Part shown: in pieces, positions 17,891-26,236 of the stretch | Position numbering within the stretch: position 1 is the stretch's first letter | How the letters are laid out: the number at the start of each line of letters is the position of its first letter | Origin: Prevotella jejuni | Lineage (GTDB): Bacteria > Bacteroidota > Bacteroidia > Bacteroidales > Bacteroidaceae | NCBI RefSeq assembly: GCF_900187995.1 | Contig: NZ_FZNZ01000003.1 | Location: 1 to 64,000, forward strand | DNA length: 64,000 bases | Direction of reading: 5' to 3' | Made by a program: the position numbers and the translations under genes | The notes under the pieces: generated by a model | Databases searched by the model: none | Told to the model about the DNA's origin: nothing | The model's input: the letters and a program-made list of their open reading frames with translations, nothing else

Positions 17891-19636
17891 CTAATTAAGC
17901 ATTAAGTTCATCTCAAGGCTATCATCCTTAAAGATATAATCAGCTAACTCGGCAATCGTTAGTGAGCGCGTATCAGGCAACGGTCGATTTGTTCGAACGA
18001 CGTGTCCTCGCTTGATTTGGAAGTATGTGTTGTTCATTGGAATATCCGAATCGTCATACACACGGATATTCTCTGTACGTTCAGGATGGCGTTGCGCATA
18101 GAGTTCTAATGCTTTCTCCGCATTGATAACACGTATCATAGCAGGGATATCTTTGGTCTCTTGCTGTTCAGTCGGGTTAAGCGTCAATGTGAGACGATTG
18201 TCCTCCTTAATAATCTCCAACCCTTCCTCGTCATGTAAGAGTACACAGTCTTTCTTACGTTGCCACTCATCAAAGGTCTTAAAGTCCATCTTGTCAACCT
18301 CCTTCGGATCCGGAGTACAAGTGATGTTACGTGTGTAACCACATCGAGCATACCAGTCATAAAGCCATTCCTCAGCAGGTATTAATGTGGCAAAGACAAT
18401 ATCCTTGTGATAAAGACGGAAATGAGCCTGTGACATAAGGTTGTTGCCCATGTTCTGCTTGCGGTACTCCTCTCGTACACTCACACCACTAATATAAGCT
18501 GTTCGCACCTCTTCTGAATAATACTTCATCGTATAAGGGAGCGTCTGAAGAGCTGCCACTGTATGCTGATTAACCTGACAAATAACGTTATACTCAGGTT
18601 TGAAGACACGTGAGAAATAAAGTTGAATAAAGGGTTCAACGTCATGGAAGGTGTCACGCCATAGTGCTATCGTCTCCTCCTTAATCTCCTCCTGTGTCTC
18701 TTCCTGCGCCAGAGGGTATTTCTCCATGATAACATTCTTCTCCAAGAGGATGTCTGGCTTATAAGAAAGCTTCGCATATCGGAGACCCTCTATACCAAGG
18801 TCTTCCTCACGATTCATATACTCATATTGTTCTGGGAGATGCTGTGCGAACTCCTGATTGATGATAGAGAAAGCTCCTTCGTAGGCCGTGTCAGCCTTCT
18901 CAACACACACGTCAAAGACCGTATTCGTAATAGGACAGCCAAAGGTAAAGGCTATCAGCTTGCCATCTACCCATATTGTCCCACCGAGAGCACCAATCTC
19001 ATCCCACAAGTCGAAGACACGTGTCATTGAACGAAGCTCCTCTGATAGTTCTTCAGACTCGTCTGTATCGTCCTTTGTGACAGCTCTCCATGACTCTTCC
19101 ACAGCGATACACTCTGGTATCATGTCCTTTGTTAGTGGTCGATACTCATAGTTTGGGAAACTCTTACGGAACTTATTACAGTGGTTACGCTTCCCTTGTA
19201 GCTTCTTACCAGATAGTGTTGCCAGCTTTTCTCGTGTGTAGATATAATCGAAGTGGTCGCGGTCTGGCTTAATATAAAAGGTCTCTGGGAAGGTTTCCTC
19301 TAATATTTTCGTCATATAAGAACATACGCCTAACATCAAGAAGGGATGACCCAAGATGATAGCATCGTCTCGCATCTGACGGACAACAGCAGCAAAACAC
19401 TCTCGCATCCCCTCCTCCCACTTGCATTTCCACACCGGAGCCATATAAGCAAGATGGTGTCCTGTATAGAAACGGAACACTAAGAAGCCATCAACCTCAG
19501 CTATTTGCGTATTATATAAGAACCTCCATGAAATGATGTTGGCAAAGCTTAAGTCGCAATTCATGCGGTCGCCACACAGCGTATAACGCTGTATTAATTC
19601 ACGGTCGGTCGTCTTTACATCATGAAACTTAATCAT
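17891..19636 (-). CDS. DUF2156 protein fused to GNAT acetyltransferase with sterol-carrier-like C-terminus
   Basis: This 581-residue protein seems to have three parts. The N-terminal half (about residues 1-290) looks like DUF2156, the aminoacyl-transferase fold of phosphatidylglycerol lysyltransferases (HLAYMAPVW, GKKLQGKRNHCNKF, DGKLIAFTFG). Next comes a GNAT acetyltransferase (about 300-460; acetyl-CoA loop VREEYRKQNMGNNLMSQA). The last 110 residues resemble the Eis-type sterol-carrier domain. Substrate is unknown. The start at 19636 is chosen because a full promoter lies at 19662-19693; an ATG further upstream (19750) would precede that promoter. Confidence 0.8.
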   Translation of the reverse strand: MIKFHDVKTTDRELIQRYTLCGDRMNCDLSFANIISWRFLYNTQIAEVDGFLVFRFYTGHHLAYMAPVWKCKWEEGMRECFAAVVRQMRDDAIILGHPFLMLGVCSYMTKILEETFPETFYIKPDRDHFDYIYTREKLATLSGKKLQGKRNHCNKFRKSFPNYEYRPLTKDMIPECIAVEESWRAVTKDDTDESEELSEELRSMTRVFDLWDEIGALGGTIWVDGKLIAFTFGCPITNTVFDVCVEKADTAYEGAFSIINQEFAQHLPEQYEYMNREEDLGIEGLRYAKLSYKPDILLEKNVIMEKYPLAQEETQEEIKEETIALWRDTFHDVEPFIQLYFSRVFKPEYNVICQVNQHTVAALQTLPYTMKYYSEEVRTAYISGVSVREEYRKQNMGNNLMSQAHFRLYHKDIVFATLIPAEEWLYDWYARCGYTRNITCTPDPKEVDKMDFKTFDEWQRKKDCVLLHDEEGLEIIKEDNRLTLTLNPTEQQETKDIPAMIRVINAEKALELYAQRHPERTENIRVYDDSDIPMNNTYFQIKRGHVVRTNRPLPDTRSLTIAELADYIFKDDSLEMNLMLN

Positions 19637-19661
19637 ATAATTATCTACATTGTTTAGATTA

Positions 19662-19693
19662 CAAAGATAACCAGAAAACTTTAGACTCGCAAA
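19662..19693 (-). promoter_or_regulatory. Promoter of DUF2156/GNAT gene
   Basis: Minus strand -33 TTTG (19690-19693), 20-bp spacer and -7 TATCTTTG (19662-19669), 26 bp before the ATG. The stretch 19694-19969 between the divergent promoters shows nothing else. Confidence 0.7.
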
Positions 19694-19969
19694 GGCAGGC
19701 TTGTTTTTATTCTTATAAGGGTGAAATAAAATGGTATCTCCTATCATCATATAAGCTAATGTAAGTAGATAGCGTCCTATTTAGCCCCGATTACCATTGA
19801 TGTACACTATCTGCACATGCGGTGTGAAGTCCCTGTACAACTACGAAAGAAGGTAAAATAGGAGCATTTTCACCCCTACCACATTCAAAAGACAGCCATA
19901 GTAAGGTCATTACTAAAAATGTTTAGCAAACAGCATAATTCTGTTTTAGAAGAGAAAACAATAATTATG

Positions 19970-20001
19970 TTTGGCATTACAACTTTCTTTTGCTATCTTT
20001 G
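19970..20001 (+). promoter_or_regulatory. pta-ackA promoter
   Basis: -33 TTTG (19970-19973), 20-bp spacer and -7 TATCTTTG (19994-20001). Confidence 0.7.
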
Positions 20002-20046
20002 CATAGCAAAACTGAATTTATAATAAATACATTTTAAGATACAAAT

Positions 20047-21090
20047 ATGGACTTATTAGAGCAAATCGTTGCACGTGCTAAAGCCGACAAGCAGCGTATC
20101 GTGCTCCCCGAGGCAGAAGAGGAGCGTACCTTAAGAGCAGCTGACAGAGTGTTGGCTGACGACATCGCCAATCTGATCCTCATTGGAAACCCAGCCAACA
20201 TACGTAAGCTTGCCACAGAGTGGGGGCTTAAGAACATTGACAAGGCTACCATTGTCGACCCAGAAAACAACCCAAAGAGTGAAGAGTATGCCGCTAAATT
20301 GGCCGAACTACGCCAAAAGAAGGGTATGACATTAGAGCAGGCTCGTGAGCTGGTAACCAAGAACAATCTTTACCTCGGCTGTATGATTATTAAGACGGAT
20401 GGTGCTGATGGACAGATTTCTGGTGCCCTCTCTACAACAGGAGATACCCTTCGTCCTGCCTTACAGATTATTAAATGTGCACCAGGGATTAGCTGTGTGA
20501 GTGGTGCTATGCTCATTCTTACACACGAGGAACAGTATGGTGAGAACGGAATTGTCGTTATGGGCGACGTTGCTGTTACTCCTAACCCAACAGCCGACCA
20601 GTTGGCTCAGATCGCATATACCACCGCTGAGACCGCAAAGAGCGTTGCTGGCTTCCAGAACCCATACGTTGCTATGTTGAGCTTCTCTACTAAAGGCTCT
20701 GCACAAGACGCTAAGGACCGCGAGACAGGTAAGAGTGTTTATATCATCGATAAGGTCGTTGAGGCTACAAAGATTGCCAAAGAGAAGTTCCCAGAACTGA
20801 AGGTTGATGGCGAGCTGCAGGCAGATGCCGCATTAGTCCCAGCCGTTGCTGCAAAGAAGGCACCAGGTTCTGACATTGCTGGTAAGGCTAACGTGCTCGT
20901 TGTTCCTAACCTTGAGGTGGGCAACATCGGCTATAAACTGATTGAGCGCCTCGGTGGTGCGAAGGCTATTGGCCCTATCCTCCAAGGTATAGCACGTCCT
21001 GTAAACGACCTCTCACGTGGCTGCTGCGTCGATGACATCTATTATATGGTAGCTATCACAGCGTGTCAAGCACAGGACGCAAAGAGGTAA
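20047..21090 (+). CDS. pta: Phosphate acetyltransferase
   Basis: Pta converts acetyl-CoA and phosphate to acetyl phosphate. This is the short, single-domain form of 347 residues (PTA_PTB family) without the N-terminal regulatory domain of E. coli Pta. Signature stretches include MDLLEQIVARAKADKQRIVL, LPEAEEERTLRAA, GALSTTGDTLRPALQIIK and LVVPNLEVGNIGYKL. ackA follows 117 bp downstream on the same strand. Together they make ATP from the acetyl-CoA that PflB supplies. Confidence 0.96.
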   Translation: MDLLEQIVARAKADKQRIVLPEAEEERTLRAADRVLADDIANLILIGNPANIRKLATEWGLKNIDKATIVDPENNPKSEEYAAKLAELRQKKGMTLEQARELVTKNNLYLGCMIIKTDGADGQISGALSTTGDTLRPALQIIKCAPGISCVSGAMLILTHEEQYGENGIVVMGDVAVTPNPTADQLAQIAYTTAETAKSVAGFQNPYVAMLSFSTKGSAQDAKDRETGKSVYIIDKVVEATKIAKEKFPELKVDGELQADAALVPAVAAKKAPGSDIAGKANVLVVPNLEVGNIGYKLIERLGGAKAIGPILQGIARPVNDLSRGCCVDDIYYMVAITACQAQDAKR

Positions 21091-21207
21091 ACTGAAATCA
21101 AAAGTGCTGATCTAATAGTTATTACTTCGTCTGTTGCACTATTAGAAACCAGCAAGACTCAAAATCAATATTACTAACAACATCATTCAATAATCACAAT
21201 TACGTAT

Positions 21208-22413
21208 ATGAAGATATTAGTTTTAAACTGCGGAAGTAGTTCTATTAAATACAAACTGTACGATATGGCAGACGAGTCTGTACTGGCTCAGGGTATCGTT
21301 GAACGCATTGGTCTTGATGAGGCATTCATCAAAGTGAAACTTGACAACGGTGAGAAGAAGCAGATTATGGCTGACCTTCCTACCCACAAGGAGGGTGTTG
21401 CACTCGTATTCAAGGTGCTCCTCGACCCAGAGATGGGTGCTTTGAAGAGCTTGGACGAGATAGACGCTGTTGGTCATCGTGTCGTACAAGGTGGCGATCT
21501 ATTTGAGAAGAGCTGCATCGTAACCAAGGAAGTGGAGGAAGGTATCGAGAGTCTTATCGACCTTGCACCTGTTCATAACGCAGGACACTTGCGTGGTTTG
21601 CGTGCTGTTGACGCTTTAATGCCCCACACACCACAGGTAGTAGTATTCGACAATGCGTTCCACAGCACCATGCCTGATTACGCTTACCTCTATGCAGTGC
21701 CTTACGAGTTCTACAAGAAGTACCATGTTCGCCGCTACGGCTTCCATGGAACGAGCCATCGTTACGTGTCACACCGTGTCTGTGAGATGCTTGGTGTTGA
21801 CATTAAGACACAGAAGATTATCACTTGTCACATCGGTAATGGTGCTTCAATGGCTGCTATCAAGAACGGTAAGGTCATCGACACCTCTATGGGACTTACC
21901 CCATTGGCAGGTTTGATGATGGGTTCACGCTCTGGCGACATCGACCCTTCTGCCGTTACATACCTAATGGAGAAACTCGGAAAGAAGCCACAGGAGATGG
22001 CAGACTTCCTTAATAAGGAGTCTGGTGTACTTGGTATTACAGGCATCAGCTCGGACATGCGCGACATTGAGAACGCTGACAACGCTGGCGACAAGATGGC
22101 TCATCTGGCATTACAGATGTACACCTATCGTATTAAGAAGTACATCGGTGCTTACGCAGCAGCAATGAATGGTGTGGACATCATCGTTTGGACAGCTGGT
22201 GTGGGTGAGAATCAGACTGGTCTTCGTTGGGATGCTTGCAAGGACATGGAGTATCTTGGCATTAAACTCGACAAGGAACGCAACATGTGCCGAGGTGAGG
22301 AAAAGGTACTCTCTACCGACGACTCAAAGGTAAAGGTTGTCCTTGTTCCAACAGACGAAGAGATTGTTATTGCACGCGACACACAGGACTTGGTCAGAGA
22401 CTTGAAGAAGTAA
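21208..22413 (+). CDS. ackA: Acetate kinase
   Basis: AckA transfers the phosphate of acetyl phosphate to ADP, giving acetate and ATP. The N-terminal signature VLNCGSSSIKYKLYDM, the FHGTSHRYVSHR block, the CHIGNGASMAAIKNGKVIDTSM motif and the late VWTAGVGENQ are all present. Length (401) is typical. It ends the pta-ackA operon and is followed by two hairpins. Confidence 0.97.
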   Translation: MKILVLNCGSSSIKYKLYDMADESVLAQGIVERIGLDEAFIKVKLDNGEKKQIMADLPTHKEGVALVFKVLLDPEMGALKSLDEIDAVGHRVVQGGDLFEKSCIVTKEVEEGIESLIDLAPVHNAGHLRGLRAVDALMPHTPQVVVFDNAFHSTMPDYAYLYAVPYEFYKKYHVRRYGFHGTSHRYVSHRVCEMLGVDIKTQKIITCHIGNGASMAAIKNGKVIDTSMGLTPLAGLMMGSRSGDIDPSAVTYLMEKLGKKPQEMADFLNKESGVLGITGISSDMRDIENADNAGDKMAHLALQMYTYRIKKYIGAYAAAMNGVDIIVWTAGVGENQTGLRWDACKDMEYLGIKLDKERNMCRGEEKVLSTDDSKVKVVLVPTDEEIVIARDTQDLVRDLKK

Positions 22414-22434
22414 ACATCGTAACTTAGACGTATT

Positions 22435-22473
22435 AGGCGGTTATAGACATCCCATAGGGAGCTATAACCGCCT
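22435..22473 (+). terminator. ackA terminator, first hairpin
   Basis: AGGCGGTTATAG (22435-22446) pairs perfectly with CTATAACCGCCT (22462-22473), then an AT-rich tail. Confidence 0.75.
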
Positions 22474-22523
22474 ATATTTGTATAAAGACATTGTCGAATA
22501 ACGATAAAGACACATACAAACGC

Positions 22524-22560
22524 GAAAGGTAGTTGTCTCACGACAACTACCTTTCTTTTG
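22524..22560 (+). terminator. ackA terminator, second hairpin
   Basis: A 14-bp stem (GAAAGGTAGTTGTC at 22524-22537 with its complement at 22542-22555) with a 4-nt loop and a T-rich tail. Nothing else is seen in the 380-bp gap except a TAACTTTG box on the minus strand (22689-22696) followed only by an 18-codon ORF. Confidence 0.8.
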
Positions 22561-22795
22561 ACTAAACTTAATCTACAAACCTGAGTTTTATTTTTATATT
22601 ATGAATGTCTTAAATCAAATCAAAGGCTGAACACCAGTCTTCTTCTCTATCGGTAATGGTTTAATGTCCATCCCTCTTAAAGACAATGCAAAGTTACGCT
22701 TTTGTTTGATAACCTCCAAATTCTTTTGCGAAAATTTATATTTTATACTCAAAATGGGTCCATTTGTCTTTACAAATAGGAAATTTTTACGTTTG

Positions 22796-23560
22796 TTAAG
22801 GCTTACTTTCACCCTCTACATACTCCTCTAAGAACATGTGTTCACCATCGAAGACGGCGTAAGTAAACTGCCATATCCAATCGCCAAGGATGAGCATACG
22901 CACTTTTCGCGACAGCGTGAGATCCAGTTCGATGTGGCGATGACCATAGATAAAGTAGTCTATATCCTTATGAGTAGCCATATACTTCTTCGTATATTGC
23001 ACCAGATACTCCTTGTCTTCGCCCAAGTAGGGTATTTCCTTCCCATCGACACGTTTCAATCTACTCTTCTTTGCCCAGTTAAGGCCCAACTGCATTCCCC
23101 ACCAAGGGTGGAAGAAGTTAAGCAGTCGTTGACAGAAACGATTATGAAACACCTCCCGAAGAAAGCGAAACATTGGGTCTGGATCACCCAAGCCATCGCC
23201 ATGTGCCAGATAGAACACCTTATCATAGATTTCCGTTGTCACTGGTTTGCGATGAAGGATGACACCACACTCCTCCTCTAAATAGCCGTAGGTCCATAGG
23301 TCATGATTACCTGTAAAGAAATGGACCTCCACTCCCATGTCCGTCAACTCAGACACTTTCCCAAGGAAGCGAGTAAATCCTTTGGGGACAACATACTTAT
23401 ACTCATTCCAAAAGTCGAACATATCTCCAAGGAGATAGACCGCGGCAGCCTTATGCTTAATGCTATCCAAGAAGCGTACAAGGCGGCGTTCGTGTGTTCG
23501 ACGGTGGTCAATGGCAAGTGAGCCAAGGTGGGCATCAGAAAGGAAATAGATATTTTTCAT
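22796..23560 (-). CDS. lpxH: UDP-2,3-diacylglucosamine diphosphatase (LpxH-like)
   Basis: A calcineurin-like metallophosphoesterase of 254 residues with all metal-site motifs: FLSDAHLGS (DxH), LLGDMFDFW (GD), FTGNHDLW (GNHD), LAHGDG and IYGHRHIE (GHxH). Bacteroidetes LpxH proteins have this form. The enzyme hydrolyses UDP-2,3-diacylglucosamine to lipid X in lipid A synthesis at the inner membrane face. It lies downstream of the SufT-like gene on the same strand with a 130-bp gap. Confidence 0.88.
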   Translation of the reverse strand: MKNIYFLSDAHLGSLAIDHRRTHERRLVRFLDSIKHKAAAVYLLGDMFDFWNEYKYVVPKGFTRFLGKVSELTDMGVEVHFFTGNHDLWTYGYLEEECGVILHRKPVTTEIYDKVFYLAHGDGLGDPDPMFRFLREVFHNRFCQRLLNFFHPWWGMQLGLNWAKKSRLKRVDGKEIPYLGEDKEYLVQYTKKYMATHKDIDYFIYGHRHIELDLTLSRKVRMLILGDWIWQFTYAVFDGEHMFLEEYVEGESKP

Positions 23561-23610
23561 ATCATTGGGAGGGTGAATGGGTGATGAAAGGTGGGTGATT
23601 TCGGAGGGAG

Positions 23611-23631
23611 TTCTGAGGTAGTACCTCAGAA
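23611..23631. repeat. Perfect 21-bp palindrome, related to one in the rRNA leader
   Basis: Arms TTCTGAGGTA and TACCTCAGAA flank a single G. The palindrome and the sequence after it (AAGCGGGGA) match the rRNA-leader element at 210-236 (TGAGGC...GCCTCA, then AAGCAGGAA). It lies between the SufT-like gene and lpxH. Confidence 0.6.
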
Positions 23632-23692
23632 GCGGGGACCCAGCTGGGGACGAGGGGACACCTCTGGCCTAACGAAGAAGGAGCGAGGATGC

Positions 23693-24013
23693 TTAGTCGA
23701 AGCCTAATTCAACACGTGCCTCTTCTGACATCATGCTCTGATCCCAGACCGGTTCAAACACAAGATTAATGTTTGCAGTCTTAACACCCTCAACACTCTC
23801 CACCTTTGTGCGCACATCTTCAAATATAAAGTCAGCTGCTGGGCAGGATGGAGAAGTAAAGGTCATATCCATGTCAAGGTTACCCTCATCATCAAGATCA
23901 ATCTTATAGATCATACCAAGGTCATAGATATTCACAGGTATCTCTGGGTCGTAAACGGTCTTCAACACATCAACGATACTCTCTTCTATCTTTGTTTTCT
24001 CTTCTATTGTCAT
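23693..24013 (-). CDS. SufT/MIP18-family (DUF59) iron-sulfur assembly protein
   Basis: The 106-residue protein is a single DUF59 domain: MTIEEKTKIEESIVDVLKTV, YDPEIPVNIYDLGMIYKI, and the cysteine-bearing TSPSCPAADFIFED. Relatives (SufT, MIP18/CIA2) help insert Fe-S clusters into target enzymes. An upstream in-frame ATG at 24250 exists only because the promoter repeats happen to be open; the real start is at 24013. No suf operon is nearby. Confidence 0.88.
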   Translation of the reverse strand: MTIEEKTKIEESIVDVLKTVYDPEIPVNIYDLGMIYKIDLDDEGNLDMDMTFTSPSCPAADFIFEDVRTKVESVEGVKTANINLVFEPVWDQSMMSEEARVELGFD

Positions 24014-24053
24014 ATCTTTTAATATCCTTTTAAGGTGAATTACTCTTTGTGAT

Positions 24054-24251
24054 GATAGTACACACGAGCGCAATAAAAGCTTGCTTTGACATTGCCGAGT
24101 GCCGCCTATCTTCTGCAAAGATAGTGCAAACGAGTGCAATGAAAGCTTGCTTTGACATTGCTGAGTGCCGCCTATCTTCTGCAAAGATAGTGCAAACGAG
24201 CGCAATGAAAGCTTGCTTTGACATTGCCGAGTGCCGCCTATCTTCTGCAAA
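24054..24251 (-). repeat. 66-bp tandem repeat, three copies, each with a promoter -7 box
   Basis: GATAGT marks unit starts at 24054, 24120, 24186 and the end at 24252, exactly 66 bp apart. The units are nearly identical. On the minus strand each boundary at 24120, 24186 and 24252 reads TATCTTTG, the Bacteroidetes -7 consensus, aimed at the SufT-like gene. The array replaces the normal single promoter with several tandem copies. Confidence 0.85.
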
Positions 24252-24330
24252 GATAGTAATTAAAAACAATAAACACAATAAATCCACATGGAAAGGTTCA
24301 GTCTTAAAGGCTGAAAATATCGTATTCCAC

Positions 24331-24417
24331 GAATTATTTTCATGAAAAGAAATATTTATTGTCATGAAGAAAAATATTTTTTATCGTGAAAATAAATATT
24401 TCCGTTCATGAACATAA
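24331..24417. repeat. TCATGA/AATATT palindromic element, copy 2
   Basis: Begins GAATTATT; cores TCATGA at 24340, 24362, TCGTGA at 24384 and TCATGA at 24406, all 22 bp apart, with AATATT-type cores between. The right terminus is degenerate. It lies between the divergent SufT-like and 24654 genes. 24418-24625 shows nothing further. Confidence 0.88.
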
Positions 24418-24625
24418 ACCCAAGCTAAGCGATGAGTCGTATTAAGACAGGTCTAAACAAGACATTAATATGCCATGCCAACGAGGACAAAAGGGGGTGT
24501 AGATATTCCGCAAAGAGGGCAAGAAAAATCAACTAAGAGGGTCATTTCAGGTTAAACAAAGTTACGATTACATTCCTCTCCACGAAAAACAATTACGAAA
24601 AAGGGTATATAAGAAAACTTTTATG

Positions 24626-24633
24626 TAAGTTTG
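24626..24633 (+). promoter_or_regulatory. Promoter -7 box of the 24654 gene
   Basis: TAAGTTTG matches TANNTTTG, 20 bp before the ATG. Confidence 0.5.
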
Positions 24634-24653
24634 CAAAAAACAAATAGATAGCT

Positions 24654-25247
24654 ATGCGTAGACAAGTCGTACTTTTCCTCTTGCTATTACTACTCCCCTT
24701 GGCCTCACTTCAGGCCCAGGAGGTGCTGGTATGCGATGGCGTCTCACATTTCCCAATACGTGATGTTTTAGTCATTGCAGACGGTAAGAATATCGGACTA
24801 ACCACATGGAAAGGCCTCATCACCCTACCCGATACCTTCCAAACAGCCAGCTTCAAAAAGAAAGGATACGCACCAGAGAAACTGTTACGCAATGAGGTTT
24901 TACGCGACACGGTGTTTCTCTATCCCGCAGAACATTACTTAGATGAAGTCATAGTGACAGGCAAACAGATTGTTGACGGACGTGAACTCTTAAAGAGAAT
25001 GCCGAAACGTGACATCTTAGAGAAGAGACCACCCAGTGGACTTGGTGGCTTCGATTTAGGTCTTATACTTGACAAACGATACCGTAGAGACCGTAGGCAT
25101 GTTAAGACTTTACGTGAGATTTTTAAGAAAATGGACGGTTTAGAGGATAAGGAAGACCCTATCCTCAAGGCCTATCGACAGACACAACAGGAATTAAAAG
25201 CCGACTCTATTCAGAAAAAAAACGAAGAGAAAGAGCCGAAGAGATAG
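24654..25247 (+). CDS. Secreted protein with carboxypeptidase-regulatory-like domain
   Basis: A signal peptide (about residues 1-21, LLLLLLPLASLQAQ) precedes a small beta-sandwich that resembles the CarboxypepD_reg domain found at the start of TonB-dependent receptors, ending in a plug-like box YLDEVIVTGK. No receptor barrel follows; the last 70 residues are charged and probably helical. It may be a periplasmic adaptor or a receptor remnant. I do not recognise a specific function. Confidence 0.6.
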   Translation: MRRQVVLFLLLLLLPLASLQAQEVLVCDGVSHFPIRDVLVIADGKNIGLTTWKGLITLPDTFQTASFKKKGYAPEKLLRNEVLRDTVFLYPAEHYLDEVIVTGKQIVDGRELLKRMPKRDILEKRPPSGLGGFDLGLILDKRYRRDRRHVKTLREIFKKMDGLEDKEDPILKAYRQTQQELKADSIQKKNEEKEPKR

Positions 25248-25308
25248 CTTTCAATGCAAATAAAGGTTAAATACAAGATTAATAAAGCAATCTTTTTGTA
25301 TAGTTTAC

Positions 25309-25339
25309 TTGACTTTTAGAAAGGTAAATGTTACTTTTG
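25309..25339 (+). promoter_or_regulatory. Promoter of membrane protein/HTH gene pair
   Basis: -33 TTG (25309-25311), 20-bp spacer and -7 TACTTTTG (25332-25339). Confidence 0.6.
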
Positions 25340-25383
25340 TAGCGTGATAGAAATCTTTTCTTATTAATCAAAAAAGCTACTTT

Positions 25384-25875
25384 ATGAAAGCAGACTACCT
25401 TTTACCCCACATCTTTAGGAAGATTGGTTGGATTATTTTCACCCCCTGTTGTGTCATGCTCTTGGTTTCCTGGTTAGGTATCAACGACTGGTTTAATGAT
25501 GACAGACTGAGTTTTATTACCTTACACATTGGGAACCTTAATTTCTTTGCGCCTGAACAAGAGGGTCGTTCTTTCTTTTATTTTGCACAGGAAGACATGT
25601 TCTCTGAACTTGTCTACTGTTTGACCTTTCTCTCTCTATATATGATAGCATTTTCAAAGAATATAGTTGAGGATGAATATGTTGAACATCTCCGCATGCG
25701 TTCATTATTATGGGCATTGAAAGTAAATACGATTTTCTTTATTATCTTCACTTGGTTCTGCTTTGGTATGGTTTATATAACTTTATTAATGCTCTCAATG
25801 TTCAGCATATTCCTGCTGTTTCACTTCCGTTTTCTGTACGAACTACATAAAAGAAGAATAGGTAATGAAGAATAA
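25384..25875 (+). CDS. Small multi-pass membrane protein paired with an HTH regulator
   Basis: The 163-residue product has about four hydrophobic helices (near residues 13-30, 75-95, 110-130 and 130-150). I do not recognise its family. It overlaps the following XRE regulator gene by 11 bp, so the two are translationally coupled. In many bacteria such pairs combine a membrane protein with a DNA-binding protein that controls its own operon; that role here is inference. Confidence 0.6.
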   Translation: MKADYLLPHIFRKIGWIIFTPCCVMLLVSWLGINDWFNDDRLSFITLHIGNLNFFAPEQEGRSFFYFAQEDMFSELVYCLTFLSLYMIAFSKNIVEDEYVEHLRMRSLLWALKVNTIFFIIFTWFCFGMVYITLLMLSMFSIFLLFHFRFLYELHKRRIGNEE

Positions 25876-26065
25876 TATAAGAGTAGAACGAGCTATAAAA
25901 CGCATGACTCAAGCGCAATTAGCAGAACTTATTGGAGTGTCCCGACAAACAATTGTCGCCATCGAAAGCGAGAAGTATGTTCCCTCAACAGTTCTCAGTC
26001 TGAAGATTGCACGTGTTTTCAATAAACGTGTAGATGATATTTTCGAACTTGAAGAGGGCGATTAA
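25865..26065 (+). CDS. XRE/Cro-type small DNA-binding regulator
   Basis: The 66-residue protein is a single helix-turn-helix domain: RVERAIKRMTQAQLAELIGV followed by SRQTIVAIESEKYVPSTVLS. It belongs to the short YozG/YgzD-like group. It overlaps the upstream membrane-protein gene and probably regulates that operon. Confidence 0.88.
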   Translation: MKNNIRVERAIKRMTQAQLAELIGVSRQTIVAIESEKYVPSTVLSLKIARVFNKRVDDIFELEEGD

Positions 26066-26154
26066 GGATTTATGTTTACCCCCCTATAAGCTCCCTCCTA
26101 TTGGTAATCATGATTCTAACAGTCACTTTTCATTTTTGGAATAAACCATAAAAA

Positions 26155-26201
26155 AGCCCGATAGACAAGGTGACAACATATCACACCTGCCTCATCGGGC
26201 T
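26155..26201. terminator. Bidirectional terminator between HTH and ahpF genes
   Basis: AGCCCGAT (26155-26162) pairs with ATCGGGCT (26194-26201), with an inner AGGTG/CACCT pairing. A-rich sequence precedes and AT-rich sequence follows, so it can serve both strands. Confidence 0.75.
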
Positions 26202-26236
26202 CAAAATATACTCAAGTTATGGAAAAGTTCTATTCG

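Noticed and set aside
22615..22812. 65-residue minus-strand ORF with a TAACTTTG box inside
   Set aside because: Low complexity and overlaps the lpxH stop; the box is followed only by an 18-codon frame, too weak to call a gene or small RNA.
24049..24345. 98-residue plus-strand ORF
   Set aside because: Translates the 66-bp promoter repeats three times; the periodic protein is an artefact.
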